A stretch of DNA of 45,784 bases. Origin: Streptosporangiaceae bacterium. Lineage in GTDB: Bacteria; Actinomycetota; Actinomycetes; Streptosporangiales; Streptosporangiaceae. The stretch lies in contig JASHOE010000044.1 in assembly GCA_030041275.1 (NCBI GenBank), positions 1 to 45,784 of the forward strand, written 5' to 3'. This document shows, piece by piece, positions 17,434-25,603 of the stretch. Positions within the stretch are counted from its first letter, which is position 1; every line of letters begins with the position of its first letter. A program made the translations under genes and the position numbers. Below the pieces are notes generated by a model. The model ran no database searches, had not been told where the DNA came from, and saw only the letters and a program-made list of their open reading frames with translations.

Positions 17434-17639
17434 CAGCTGAGAATCTCCCCGCCCAGGGCGGGAGTGACCTGGTGCATCATTCCCACCGCGCTGGCGTGAT
17501 GCCATACGTCCAGATCCTCGCCAATATCGAGGCCGGGAATCTCGATGCCGTGCGCGGCGAGGACGGACAGCACATGTCCGCGGTGGCATTCGGCGTGATG
17601 GATCGCCTGCGCGATCGGGATGACCGCAGGCGTGCACTG
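17434..17639 (-). pseudogene. DinB-like protein, C-terminal remnant
   Basis: The minus frame reads 'QCTPAVIPIAQAIHHAECHRGHVLSVLAAHGIEIPGLDIGEDLDVWHHASAVGMM...' to a TGA at 17434-17436. 'IAQAIHHAECHRGHVLSVLAAHG' is the final metal-binding helix of DinB-like proteins. Only about 68 codons remain; the N-terminal two thirds have been lost and the intact 2H phosphoesterase gene starts right where they should be (its stop is at 17657). It is too short to make a working DinB fold. Probably a deletion scar. Confidence 0.6.
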
Positions 17640-17656
17640 GCGGGACTGGGGAGCTG

Positions 17657-18184
17657 CTACCCCAGCGTGAAGGTCGTCATTGTTGCCCAGGATCCGCCTG
17701 GCGACGACTCGGCTTTGAGCGCCACGGCAGACACCCAGCCCGCGATCGGCAACTTCGGTCGAATCTGTTCTTCAGCTCGGCGCATCTCGTCGACGTCGCC
17801 CTGCAAGCCAACCGTCAGGTGCGGCACGACGTCGGCAAACTGCCCGCCAAATGGCGGGAAGTCGGGGAAGGCAGCGAAGACCCGCTCCGTCAGGTCGCGG
17901 AAGGGAGCCGGATCTTCTGGCCCAAGCCAGAGCACTGTCGTCCCGAACCAGCACGTGCGATCAAGCCGGAGATCGAACGGCTTCACTGCAGCGAAGACGC
18001 TCGCAAGGCGGTCACGCTCGTCCGGGCCAACCCGGCTTGCTGGCATGAACGGGGCCAGTATCGTCACGTGCGCCGGTATGCCGAGGCTAGCGTTCGGGTC
18101 GAGCGCCGCCCGATATCGCCCGACCACCGGCTCGGCAGCCGGGACCTCGACAATCAGCGCGCTCTCAGGCTCGCGGGCCAGCAT
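17657..18184 (-). CDS. 2H phosphoesterase (2'-5' RNA ligase-like)
   Basis: 175 residues from ATG 18184. Two catalytic H-x-T motifs: 'AHVTILAPF' (His39, Thr41) and 'PHLTVGLQG' (His122, Thr124), separated by 83 residues, as in the 2H superfamily. These enzymes act on 2',5' or cyclic phosphodiester bonds of RNA or nucleotides; this subgroup lacks the extra parts of LigT/ThpR proper. Substrate unknown. The two genes on either side run divergently (methyltransferase) and as a remnant (DinB), so no operon context is available. Confidence 0.88.
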   Translation of the reverse strand: MLAREPESALIVEVPAAEPVVGRYRAALDPNASLGIPAHVTILAPFMPASRVGPDERDRLASVFAAVKPFDLRLDRTCWFGTTVLWLGPEDPAPFRDLTERVFAAFPDFPPFGGQFADVVPHLTVGLQGDVDEMRRAEEQIRPKLPIAGWVSAVALKAESSPGGSWATMTTFTLG

Positions 18185-18296
18185 TCCGCGAGTCTAGCCA
18201 GGAGCCTGACCCCAGAACGTGATTGCGAGCGCGACCGGTCTGCCCGGCGTGCGATCGGGTAACGGCAGCCCGCGGACCAGCCGGTACCGTCGCATC

Positions 18297-19376
18297 GTGG
18301 ACTCGCGCATCCCCATCGCTCAAACACAGCAGACCTACGACCACATCGCCGCGGAATATGCACGGCGCAACGCGGTGCCCTCGCCCCGCGCCGTCGAGGT
18401 GATCGCGGCGTTTGCGGCCAGCCTTCCACCCGGCGCGGTGGTCGCAGACGTCGGCTGCGGCCCCGGCATTCAAGCGGCGCTGATCCGTGCCCACGGGCTG
18501 CGCGTGGCGGGCTTCGACATTTCCATTGGTCAGCTCGCAGCCGGCGCCGACCTGGATGTTGCGCAGGCTGACATGCGTCACCTTCCGCTGCGCACCGGCG
18601 CCGTCGACGCGGTTTGGTGGCAGGCGGCCCTGATCCACATACCTCTGGCCGACGTGCCGACGGTCCTAGCAGAGTTCGCGCGGATCGTGCGCCCCGGCGG
18701 CCAGTTGTACCTGCACGTTGCCGAGGGCGATGGCGAGCGGTTCGAAGTGGCGTCGCGGTACGGCTCGGACCGACGGCGGTGGTTCACGCTGCATCGCGAG
18801 CGTGATCTCGGGCCGGCGCTGGCGGCAGCAGGATTCACGCTGGACCAGGTGAGCCGCAATCGAAGCCACCGCGGCTGGCTCGACCTGCACGCTCACCGCC
18901 CATCCGAGGCTCCCCCGCCGGCACCGGCAGCCCGGCTCAGGCTGGCCACGGCGGCGGACCTGCCAGCGATTCAGCACGTCATCGCCGCGGCCTATGAGAA
19001 ATACCTCAGCCGGATGGACCGGCCGCCGGCGCCACTCCTGCGTGACTACGGCCCGGCCGTCGAGCAGGGCGCCGTCTGGGTGACCGGCAGCCCAATCGCG
19101 GGGCTGATCTCGCTCACCGAGACTGACGACGCTCTGCTCATTGAGAATGTCGCCGTCCATCCCGACCGGCAGGGAGACGGCCTCGGGCGCCGGCTCATGG
19201 AGTTCGCCGAACAGCAGGCTCGGCGACGCCAGATCCGACGGCTCGCCCTGTACACCAATGAGGTCATGACGGAGAACCAGGCGATCTACACCCGCCTGGG
19301 CTACCAGGTGACGGGCCGGGCCACCGAAGATGGCTACCGGCGCGTGTTCATGGAGAAGACCCTCCCGCCGGCCTAA
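18297..19376 (+). CDS. methyltransferase-GNAT acetyltransferase fusion protein
   Basis: GTG 18297 is preferred over the longer frame (18219) since 'MDSRIPIAQTQQTYDHIAAEYARR' begins the methyltransferase fold exactly. Residues 1-200 are a class I SAM methyltransferase: motif I 'VADVGCGPGIQ' (48-58), 'AGFDISIGQL', 'DAVWWQAALIHIP', 'RIVRPGGQLYLHV'. After a proline/alanine linker (about 201-212) residues 213-356 form a GNAT domain: 'LRLATAADLPAIQHVI', acetyl-CoA loop 'VHPDRQGDGLGRRLM' (287-301), 'NQAIYTRLGYQV'. One polypeptide thus carries methyl- and acetyl-transfer domains, perhaps for tandem modification of one small amine. The fold assignment is firm; the shared-substrate idea is inference. 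Confidence 0.9.
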   Translation: MDSRIPIAQTQQTYDHIAAEYARRNAVPSPRAVEVIAAFAASLPPGAVVADVGCGPGIQAALIRAHGLRVAGFDISIGQLAAGADLDVAQADMRHLPLRTGAVDAVWWQAALIHIPLADVPTVLAEFARIVRPGGQLYLHVAEGDGERFEVASRYGSDRRRWFTLHRERDLGPALAAAGFTLDQVSRNRSHRGWLDLHAHRPSEAPPPAPAARLRLATAADLPAIQHVIAAAYEKYLSRMDRPPAPLLRDYGPAVEQGAVWVTGSPIAGLISLTETDDALLIENVAVHPDRQGDGLGRRLMEFAEQQARRRQIRRLALYTNEVMTENQAIYTRLGYQVTGRATEDGYRRVFMEKTLPPA

Positions 19377-19409
19377 GACGTGCTGCCGACAACGTGCCGC
19401 CGGAAACCA

Positions 19410-19447
19410 GGCGTTCGCGGGGCACGGCGGCGTTCACGGCGCACGGC
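19410..19447. repeat. 19-bp tandem repeat behind the fusion gene
   Basis: GGCGTTCGCGGGGCACGGC (19410-19428) is followed by GGCGTTCACGGCGCACGGC (19429-19447), with a decayed third copy to about 19466. The array starts 34 bases after the stop of the methyltransferase-GNAT gene. Confidence 0.75.
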
Positions 19448-19788
19448 GGTTGACCGCGCGCACAGGGCTCACTAAGGCTGGTGTGCCACCACGGACCGAA
19501 ACTGCTTGAAAGTTCGGGAAGCGGCTTGCAAAGTGCAACATGCGTTACAACAATCAGTAGTTGCGGAATTGCGTGGCGTATGTACCACGCGCCGTGCGAG
19601 CGGGCTCAGCCGCGACGTCCCCGACAGGGTTCGTCGCGGCGGCGGCGCGCCAAGGCATGCACAGGCGTGCGCGTGCCAAGGCAGGACCAGCCTGGCCTCC
19701 GCGGCGAGCGGTATCGGACATTCCGGGTCGGCGCTGGCTAGTGCCGACACCCGGCAGACAGTGAGGGCCTACCGAATAGGGGGGACCT
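19448..19788. other. gene-poor stretch with TTGCA-type inverted repeat
   Basis: No gene is convincing here. The notable element is TTGCA-AAG-TGCAA at 19526-19538 in a locally AT-richer patch. TTGCAA (19526-19531) lies 17 bases before AACAAT (19549-19554), a weak -35/-10 pair, and the inverted repeat overlaps the -35, as in many MarR- or TetR-type operators. No such regulator is adjacent. A TTG-started frame from 19506 has poor codon bias and was not called. GGGGGG just before 19789 serves the next gene. Confidence 0.35.
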
Positions 19789-20088
19789 ATGGGTGGACGG
19801 CGGCTCCTGATCTACTGCCCGCGTGGCGAAACTCGTTTGTTCTACCGTCCTCGGCACGCCGCGCCGTCACTGGCGATGCGGCTCGTGTGCTGGCTGAGCC
19901 TGGCGCTGGTGTCGGCGCATCGAGCGCTCGGTTATGACGACCCGGCGCGCCACCGGCGCACGCCGGCCCGCGCTCAGTCGCAGTGGCCGCTGCTCGGGAA
20001 CGCCTACCTAGCGACGTCGGGCATACCGAACCCTTACTACCGCGTGTTCGTGGCGGGCCAGGGCAGGGATGCCATCTGGCACGGCTAA
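19789..20088 (+). CDS. hypothetical protein, 99 residues
   Basis: ATG 19789 is preceded by a strong AGGGGGG box with six-base spacing. The protein begins 'MGGRRLLIYCPRGETRLFYRPRH', has one hydrophobic segment ('LAMRLVCWLSLALVSAHRALG', about residues 28-48), and ends 'SGIPNPYYRVFVAGQGRDAIWHG'. Third-position GC is high for most of its length, supporting coding. No family is recognised. It might be a small membrane-associated protein, but the basic residues inside the hydrophobic part argue against a clean transmembrane helix. Called mainly on start signal and codon bias. Confidence 0.45.
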   Translation: MGGRRLLIYCPRGETRLFYRPRHAAPSLAMRLVCWLSLALVSAHRALGYDDPARHRRTPARAQSQWPLLGNAYLATSGIPNPYYRVFVAGQGRDAIWHG

Positions 20089-20160
20089 CGTGCGCCCTCA
20101 GCTGGAGCGGGCGCGGGCCGGGCGAGCGGCTGACCGCAAGCGCGCCAGCCATGCTCGTTA

Positions 20161-20643
20161 TCAGGTAACGGCAGAAGGCTGCATCCGCTGCGCGCGGTAG
20201 GTCATGACGGCGCGCTGGACTCCGAGGCTTGCCACGAGGTACAACACCACTGTCGCGTCGCCGATATCGCCGATGTCCTTGTGCTGCCCGACGAGGTAAT
20301 CAAAACCAAGGTGCGCGGCCAGCGCGATCACCCACAGCACGGCCGTGAGCGCATTGCCCTGGACCCACGGCTGCCCGTCCTGCTCCCAGATTCGCACGGT
20401 GAAAGCTCGCACCACGCCAAACACTGCGGCCAGCACGAGGCTGCCCAACAGCGCCACAGCCGCAGCCGAGGCGCTGTGCTTGCCGCTCTGGAAGTACCCG
20501 TAGGTCTCGATCGCGCCGAGCAGGAAAAGGATGAGCAGCAGTCGCTGATTCATGCGCAACGGCCGGGCCCGCAACTGGCGGTACACGACGAAACCGAGTA
20601 TCGCCACGCCGACAACGAGCTGAAGAACGGTCTGGCTGGACAC
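20161..20643 (-). CDS. membrane protein, CcdC/DUF1453-like
   Basis: GTG 20643 has AGGGG six bases upstream and puts a hydrophobic helix near the N-terminus, so it is preferred to ATG 20688. The 160 residues contain five hydrophobic segments ('VLQLVVGVAILGFVVYRQL', 'LLLILFLLGAIETYGYF', 'AAVALLGSLVLAAVFGVVRAF', 'ALTAVLWVIALAAHLGFDYL', 'ATVVLYLVASLGVQRAVM'). Layout and 'RARPL...RLLLILFLLGAIE' resemble the DUF1453/CcdC group of small integral membrane proteins of unknown function. No partner gene is adjacent. Confidence 0.75.
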   Translation of the reverse strand: MSSQTVLQLVVGVAILGFVVYRQLRARPLRMNQRLLLILFLLGAIETYGYFQSGKHSASAAAVALLGSLVLAAVFGVVRAFTVRIWEQDGQPWVQGNALTAVLWVIALAAHLGFDYLVGQHKDIGDIGDATVVLYLVASLGVQRAVMTYRAQRMQPSAVT

Positions 20644-20878
20644 CGCGTCCCCTGTCTGCTCTGGCGGGCCCTGTGGCCCGGCCGACACCTGGAGCAGTTC
20701 TCGGCATCAGGCTAGGTCCGAGCGTGCCCCAGTGTGGCATGCCGGGCATCCCGATCTCGGCGTTACAGATGTCATTGCCCGTTCATTTCTGATCACTGGA
20801 TGGCCACAGCCCGGTTACGAGGTCATCACGGGGTAGTTGTTAGGTTGGCCGGTGAGGACACGGCACTGGAGGTTCCGA

Positions 20879-21316
20879 ATGGGTCTGCCTGTACGCCAGC
20901 GGATGGTGCTGGAACACATGGACCGGACGCTGCGGGGGACAGACCCGAAGCTTGCGGCGCTTTACGCGATTTTCGGCAGACTGACGCATAACGAAGACAT
21001 GCCGCGTATCGAGCAGCTCCGGCACGGCCTCATGGCGAAGCTCGCCTGGCTGCGTATGGTGCTGGCCGCCATGGCGGTGCGGCTGCACATCCGGCGGCTC
21101 CGGCCTCGGCACCGGCTGCGGCGTCGGCAGCGGATCGTGCTGTTTTATCCGCTGGCGATCGCGCTCGCCGTGGGCTCGATCGTGCTGGCCGTCCGGTCCG
21201 GACCCGCCAAGAGCTGCGTGCCCACGCGAACAGTCGCGGCCTCAAAGAACGTCGCCAAGTCCAATCTGTGCCGCTCACCCGCCTACGTGAGCCCGCTGAC
21301 TTACGGCGGCCGCTAG
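20879..21316 (+). CDS. DUF3040-like membrane protein
   Basis: ATG 20879 with GGAGG six bases upstream; the longer frame (20837) lacks such a signal. The N-terminal 'GLPVRQRMVLEHMDRTLRGTDPKLAALYAIFGRL' is the DUF3040 signature (a helix ending in D-P and a short linker). Unlike typical two-helix members it has one strong membrane helix only ('IVLFYPLAIALAVGSIVLAV', about 99-118), preceded by a very basic stretch, and a C-terminal tail with two cysteines ('KSCVPTRTV', 'SNLCRSPAY') likely outside the cell. The stop TAG is inside the first copy of a 22-bp triplicate. Confidence 0.8.
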   Translation: MGLPVRQRMVLEHMDRTLRGTDPKLAALYAIFGRLTHNEDMPRIEQLRHGLMAKLAWLRMVLAAMAVRLHIRRLRPRHRLRRRQRIVLFYPLAIALAVGSIVLAVRSGPAKSCVPTRTVAASKNVAKSNLCRSPAYVSPLTYGGR

Positions 21317-21379
21317 ATCAGCACGGCCGCTGGCTTAGATCAGCACGGCCGCTGGCTTAGATCAGCACGGCAGCTAGCT
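21314..21379. repeat. 22-bp tandem repeat, three copies, across convergent gene ends
   Basis: TAGATCAGCACGGCCGCTGGCT starts at 21314, 21336 and 21358; the third copy has three changes. TAG of copy 1 is the DUF3040 stop, and the PQQ gene on the other strand ends (TAA) at the copy 2/3 border and uses copy 3 for its last codons. The three TAGs fall into all three plus-strand frames because 22 is not a multiple of three. Confidence 0.95.
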
Positions 21380-22595
21380 CCGGTCGCGAACAGCTCGGGC
21401 CAGCGGCCCCCGCGGTCGTCGCACCCACGCGCGCGCAGGTCGCGAGGAGTACCACCTTCCCGCCCTGCATGGCGCTGCCGCCAAGGCCGGAGAGATCAAC
21501 GAAGAAGTGCGGCCACGGCAGGCCGGCAGAGGTCCACAGCACGCGGCGCGAGGTGAGGCTGTATCCCCAGGCGTCACCGAGCGCGTCCTGGTCAAGGCCG
21601 AGCGCCACGCCGCCGGAGACCCAGTAGAGGCTGCTCGCCACCGACAGCGCCGCCCGGCTGAGCACAGTGCCCGAGGCGACATAGACACCTTCGAGCGCGG
21701 TGCCGCTGGCGAGGTATGCCACGCCCGTACCGGGGTCAGTGAGCTCAAGCGTGGCCTTCTCCGGCCAGAGCAGCCGACCCGTGCTGCCGTCGTAGCCAGC
21801 TACGCCACCGGGTGTCGTGAACAGCATGACCCCGTCGGCCACGGCGCTGAGCGCTCCGGGGAACACCGCGTGGGGTCCCGCCCGCACGACCGTCTCGGCG
21901 CCGGACGTGAGGCTGATCCGGCGCACCTCCAGCACGCCCGCCGAGCCGTCTGGCTGCGCGACGTAGATGTACTGACCAGACACCCGCCACGTCTGGCCCG
22001 GCGGTCCGACGGCCCGGCTCCACAGGACCCGTCCGGATGAGTTGGCGTACGCCGTCACCGCGGTACGGCCGACCACGACAGTGCTCCCGCCGGCAGCGGC
22101 GATGGCGCCGCCATAGGCGGCTGCGGGATAGATCCTGCCCTGCTGACCTGATTCGGAGAGAATTACCTCGTCCCGTTCCGGTGTCTCGCCAGGCGGCGGC
22201 TGCACCCCTACCGCGACCTCATGAGGGAACGCGCGCACGCCCACGATCACCGACCCAGGCAGCAGCCCGGAGATAGTGGTCTGCCACGCCCTGCGGCCAG
22301 TGCCGACCTCGAACGCGGTCACGCGCAGGCCATCGGCGAACACCGCCAGGCCGCCGCCAAGTGCGGCATAGCCGGTGTCCAGGCTGGGAACGGTGCCCGT
22401 GACGCCCGGGACGGCGAGCCACGAGCCGGGCATTCCTGCAGTCCAGAGGATCGACCCGGCCGCACGGCAGCGCGGGCCATCGCAGTGCTGGGCCTGCTGA
22501 CTGCTGGCCCGGCCCGGAATGACGGCGGCGCCGACCAGGACCACGACGAGCACGGCTCGCCGTGCCCATGCCCCTGCCCCGCGTCCGATTCGCAC
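21357..22595 (-). CDS. exported PQQ/BamB-like beta-propeller protein
   Basis: 412 residues from the start at 22595. An N-terminal membrane anchor or signal ('RRAVLVVVLVGAAVIPG', about 13-29) is followed by 'ASSQQAQHCDGPRCRAAG' with two cysteines. Then come propeller blades with the 'G..LW' pattern of PQQ-like repeats: 'FEVGTGRRAWQTTI', 'YANSSGRVLWSRAV', 'YDGSTGRLLWPEKA', 'YSLTSRRVLWTS'. Such proteins are scaffolds or quinone-dependent dehydrogenase relatives; no PQQ-binding residues can be confirmed, so a structural or binding role outside the membrane is likelier. Convergent with the DUF3040 gene and sharing its repeat array. Confidence 0.85.
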   Translation of the reverse strand: MRIGRGAGAWARRAVLVVVLVGAAVIPGRASSQQAQHCDGPRCRAAGSILWTAGMPGSWLAVPGVTGTVPSLDTGYAALGGGLAVFADGLRVTAFEVGTGRRAWQTTISGLLPGSVIVGVRAFPHEVAVGVQPPPGETPERDEVILSESGQQGRIYPAAAYGGAIAAAGGSTVVVGRTAVTAYANSSGRVLWSRAVGPPGQTWRVSGQYIYVAQPDGSAGVLEVRRISLTSGAETVVRAGPHAVFPGALSAVADGVMLFTTPGGVAGYDGSTGRLLWPEKATLELTDPGTGVAYLASGTALEGVYVASGTVLSRAALSVASSLYWVSGGVALGLDQDALGDAWGYSLTSRRVLWTSAGLPWPHFFVDLSGLGGSAMQGGKVVLLATCARVGATTAGAAGPSCSRPELAAVLI

Positions 22596-22851
22596 GCTCC
22601 CGCTCCTGACTCGATTTTCCGCTGCGCTGGAGCGTCGTCAGCCCCGTACGACCCCGTTCCCCCCTGCTAGTCAGGCACACAGCGGGCAGCCGTGCCATGG
22701 AACCCTTCGCCCCGGCATGGGGCAGTTTAGCCCCGACGCAAAGGCAAGCCTGACCCTCGGTAGACCGGACGTCGCCTAGGCGGGTCAGCCGGCAGCTGTT
22801 TCCGTTAGCGTGGGCTTGGCCGACGCTGGCCATTCCCATCTGGAGGAAGCA

Positions 22852-23391
22852 ATGACCGATCGTGCTCCGTTGCCACACGACTTCCTGCCGCCGGTGCCGT
22901 CGTTCACGGTCGAGAGCGACGACGTCGCCGACGGCGCGCAGATGTCCGACGACCACGTCTACAACAGCTTCGGCATGAGCGGCGCCAACATCTCGCCTGA
23001 GCTGCACTGGCACGGGTTCCCCGCGGAGACCAAGGGATTCGCGGTGACCTGCTACGACCCGGACGCTCCGACGGGTTCCGGCTTCTGGCACTGGCTAGTC
23101 CTGGACATCCCGGCGTCGGTGACCGAGTTGCCACGCGGGGCCGGCAGCGGCGCTGCGGGAGCGCTGCCGCCCGGCGCGTTCTCGGTCCGCAACGACTACG
23201 GCACGAAGGACTTCGGCGGCGCGGCTCCGCCGCCTGGCGAGCCACACCGGTACGTCTTTACGGTGCACGCGCTGAGCACCGATCACCTCGGCGTCGACTC
23301 CGACATCTCTCCGGCCGTGGCGGGCTTCAACCTGACGTTCGCGACCATCGCCAGGGCGTCGATCGTGCCCGTGTTCGGTCACTCGGGCTGA
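22852..23391 (+). CDS. YbhB/YbcL-type PEBP (Raf kinase inhibitor-like) protein
   Basis: ATG 22852 has GGAGGAA seven bases upstream. 179 residues with the PEBP ligand pocket: '[17 protein letters not shown]', '[24 protein letters not shown]', '[29 protein letters not shown]'. The D-P-D-A-P and G-x-H-R motifs are intact. No signal peptide, hence cytoplasmic like YbhB. Biochemical role in bacteria is unclear; the pocket binds phosphoryl or anionic headgroups. Eighteen bases of gap before the open frame of the next methyltransferase suggest they may share a transcript. Confidence 0.92.
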   Translation: MTDRAPLPHDFLPPVPSFTVESDDVADGAQMSDDHVYNSFGMSGANISPELHWHGFPAETKGFAVTCYDPDAPTGSGFWHWLVLDIPASVTELPRGAGSGAAGALPPGAFSVRNDYGTKDFGGAAPPPGEPHRYVFTVHALSTDHLGVDSDISPAVAGFNLTFATIARASIVPVFGHSG

Positions 23392-23478
23392 GTAGCCGGA
23401 CCCTGATTCGTGGACATCGGCGGTCGCGGCGACTGGCCTTCTGATCGGAACGGGCAGGCTCCGCGATCGCCGATTGAG

Positions 23479-24243
23479 ATGAGCGGCTTGTTTGACTCGG
23501 CGGCCGAGGAGTATGACACGGCTCGGCCGTCCTATCCGTCGTCGGTTTTCGACGAGCTAGAGCGTCGGGCGGGGTCGCTGCGCGGCCAGCTCGTGCTGGA
23601 CTTCGCCGCGGGCACCGGGATCGCTAGCCGGCAGCTGGCGGCTCGCGGGGCCACTGTCGTGTGTCTGGACATCGGCGAGCAGCTGCTGCGCCGCGCCCGG
23701 GCCCGCAGCCCGCAGATCCCCTGTGTGCTTGCCGACGGCCACCGCATGCCGGTCAGGCAGGCAGCTGCCGATCTGCTGACCTTCGCCCAGGCGTGGCACT
23801 GGTTCGACACGCCGCGCGCTACCGCCGAGGTCGCGAGGGTGCTCAAGCCAGGCGGGTACTGGGCGGCCTGGTGGAACCGGGCCAGCGCGGCCGGTGAGCG
23901 GTGGTTCGACCGGTACGAGGACCTGCTCGAGCGGGAGTGTCCCGGTTACACCTGGCGGCGCCAGCGCGACACCGAGCTGGAACCACACTGGAGCGGCGCG
24001 CTGGCCCGAGCCCGTGGCCGGGTCGAGCCCGCCGGCACCGTGGTGTTGCCCTGGGTCCGGCACGTGTCAGCGGCCCAGTGGCTGACTGACGAGCGCAGCA
24101 AGTCCTACGTCATCGCGCTCGAGCCCGCGGTACGGGCCGCCGTCCTGGGCGAGGTCGCCGCGATCATCGCCGCGCAGTTTCCTGACGGTCAGCTCGAGGT
24201 GCGCTACCAGACCACGCTCATCATGGCGAGGAAGGCCTCCTAG
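23479..24243 (+). CDS. class I SAM-dependent methyltransferase (UbiE/YdaC-like)
   Basis: ATG 23479 is chosen from a frame open since 23410 because the family begins 'MSGLFDSAAEEYDTARPSYP'. 254 residues: motif I 'VLDFAAGTGIASRQLAARG', 'VVCLDIGEQLLRRARA', 'FAQAWHWFDTPRATAEVARVLKPGGYWAAWWNR', all in order. 'AQAWHWFD' is the hallmark of a large group of small-molecule methyltransferases with unknown acceptor. The coding end (RKAS-stop) is the first unit of a 17-bp triplicate. Same strand as the PEBP gene just upstream. Confidence 0.9.
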   Translation: MSGLFDSAAEEYDTARPSYPSSVFDELERRAGSLRGQLVLDFAAGTGIASRQLAARGATVVCLDIGEQLLRRARARSPQIPCVLADGHRMPVRQAAADLLTFAQAWHWFDTPRATAEVARVLKPGGYWAAWWNRASAAGERWFDRYEDLLERECPGYTWRRQRDTELEPHWSGALARARGRVEPAGTVVLPWVRHVSAAQWLTDERSKSYVIALEPAVRAAVLGEVAAIIAAQFPDGQLEVRYQTTLIMARKAS

Positions 24244-24277
24244 CGAGGAAGGCCTCCTAGCTAGGAAGGCCTCCTAG
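24227..24277. repeat. 17-bp tandem repeat, three copies, carrying the stop codon
   Basis: CGAGGAAGGCCTCCTAG at 24227-24243 and 24244-24260 is identical; the third copy (24261-24277) has one change. The first TAG ends the methyltransferase; TAGs at 24241, 24258 and 24275 lie in three different reading frames. Confidence 0.95.
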
Positions 24278-24331
24278 CGCGCAGCGGAGCCTGCCACCCG
24301 CCCCGCCCCAGCTGGCACGCCGGGGAAATCT

Positions 24332-25603
24332 TCAGTCGCCGCTCGGCGGCTGCCCGCCAATGGTCGCGAGACGCTCGCCGCACTGGGCCACGCTGTAGCC
24401 CGGCAAGCTCGCCAGCTGATCATGCAGCCAGGGCGAACTCAGCGCCCGGTGCAACCCCTGGATCTCCCGTGACCCGGCCTGCGCGGTCGGCACGACCAGG
24501 TCGAATCGCTCGGCGGCGAGTGGCACGAATGCCAGCTCGTAGGCCAGCGCGGCAGGCTCACTGGCGACGCCGACGTCGGCGAGACCGGCGGCGATGGCCG
24601 CTGCCACCTCCAGGTGCCCGGTGACCTGGGTGTCGTAGCCGGGCAGCCGGTCCGGTGCGATGCCGTACCTCGCCAGCTCGCGGTCGAGCACGGCTCTGGC
24701 TTCGGCGCCTGGCTCCCGGTTGACCAGCCGCAGCCCAGCTTCGACGACGTCGGGGAAGCCCGCGATGTCCCTGGCCAGATCCGGCCGCAGCACGAGGCCC
24801 TCGCGCCAGCAGCAGAACCCGATCAGCTCGCCCCCGCCAGGCAGGAACTCCGCCGCCGCGGCGCTGTTGTACTCCCCTGACGGCCCGCGCAGGTGCACGC
24901 CCGCAACGTGGACCAGGCCATCGCTGGCGAGGGCCAGCGCCTCCCGGCTCGCGCAGCGCCACCACAGGAACGCCACCGGCGGGTCGAGCAAGCTCAACGG
25001 CAGCTCGAGCAGGGGCAGCGCCGGGTCGCACCCGGCCACGACGAGCGTCGGCCGCGGCGGACCGAGCGGGACGACGGACCGCGGTCCGGCCACGCGGCCG
25101 CCAGCGGCGGCGAACCCGATCCTCGTCACGGTCGACCCGGACAGCGGCAGGGCGACGAGCGCATCGCCCACCGGCGCGAGCGCCACGCGTGATCCCGGCG
25201 CGCCGAGCGCTTCCACCGGCCGGACCGACACGACCGGTTCGGGGATCGCCGGGCCGAACAGCTCCTCCGTCGTCAACCCGAGGGCCCGGCTGAGCGCGAG
25301 CGCGACCCGCAGTGACGGGTCGGACAGACCGGACTCCACCGCCGACACCGCTTGTCGAGACACTCCGGCCATGCCCGCGAGCTGTTGCTGGGAGAAGCCC
25401 CTGACCTGCCGCGCGATCCGCAAGCGCGAACCAGCGCGGGCGCCGCCATGTTGTTGCGGCTCGGCCGCCGCGGCCGTCCTGGGGCCGGCATCGTGCCCCA
25501 CGGACTCCTGCGGTGCCCGGCGGACGCCATCATGTTTTCCCGGCCGGCCGCTCGCCCGCTCCCCCTGCCTGCGGCCGAGCCTGTCTCCCCGTCCGCCGCT
25601 CAA
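24332..25603 (-). CDS. XRE-type HTH regulator fused to a periplasmic-binding-like domain
   Basis: 423 residues; the start overlaps the ATPase gene by four bases (ATGA). Residues 60-117 are a Cro/XRE helix-turn-helix ('SRLRIARQVRGFSQQQLAGMAGVSRQAVSAVESG'). From about 140 to 415 follows a domain like type 2 periplasmic-binding proteins ('LVVAGCDPALPLLE', 'VAGVHLRGPSGEYN', 'VNREPGAEARAVLDREL', 'HLEVAAAIAAGLADVGVASEPAA'), without signal peptide. It should be a one-component sensor: cytoplasmic oxyanion or cofactor binding controls the operon it belongs to. As the last gene it would sense what the transporter imports. The basic, low-complexity residues 1-58 are of doubtful function and the true start could be later. 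Confidence 0.85.
   Translation of the reverse strand: MSGGRGDRLGRRQGERASGRPGKHDGVRRAPQESVGHDAGPRTAAAAEPQQHGGARAGSRLRIARQVRGFSQQQLAGMAGVSRQAVSAVESGLSDPSLRVALALSRALGLTTEELFGPAIPEPVVSVRPVEALGAPGSRVALAPVGDALVALPLSGSTVTRIGFAAAGGRVAGPRSVVPLGPPRPTLVVAGCDPALPLLELPLSLLDPPVAFLWWRCASREALALASDGLVHVAGVHLRGPSGEYNSAAAAEFLPGGGELIGFCCWREGLVLRPDLARDIAGFPDVVEAGLRLVNREPGAEARAVLDRELARYGIAPDRLPGYDTQVTGHLEVAAAIAAGLADVGVASEPAALAYELAFVPLAAERFDLVVPTAQAGSREIQGLHRALSSPWLHDQLASLPGYSVAQCGERLATIGGQPPSGD

Noticed and set aside
19506..19937. 143-codon plus-strand frame from a TTG
   Set aside because: No ribosome-binding site, poor codon bias and arginine-rich shuffled look; it overlaps the better-supported gene at 19789.
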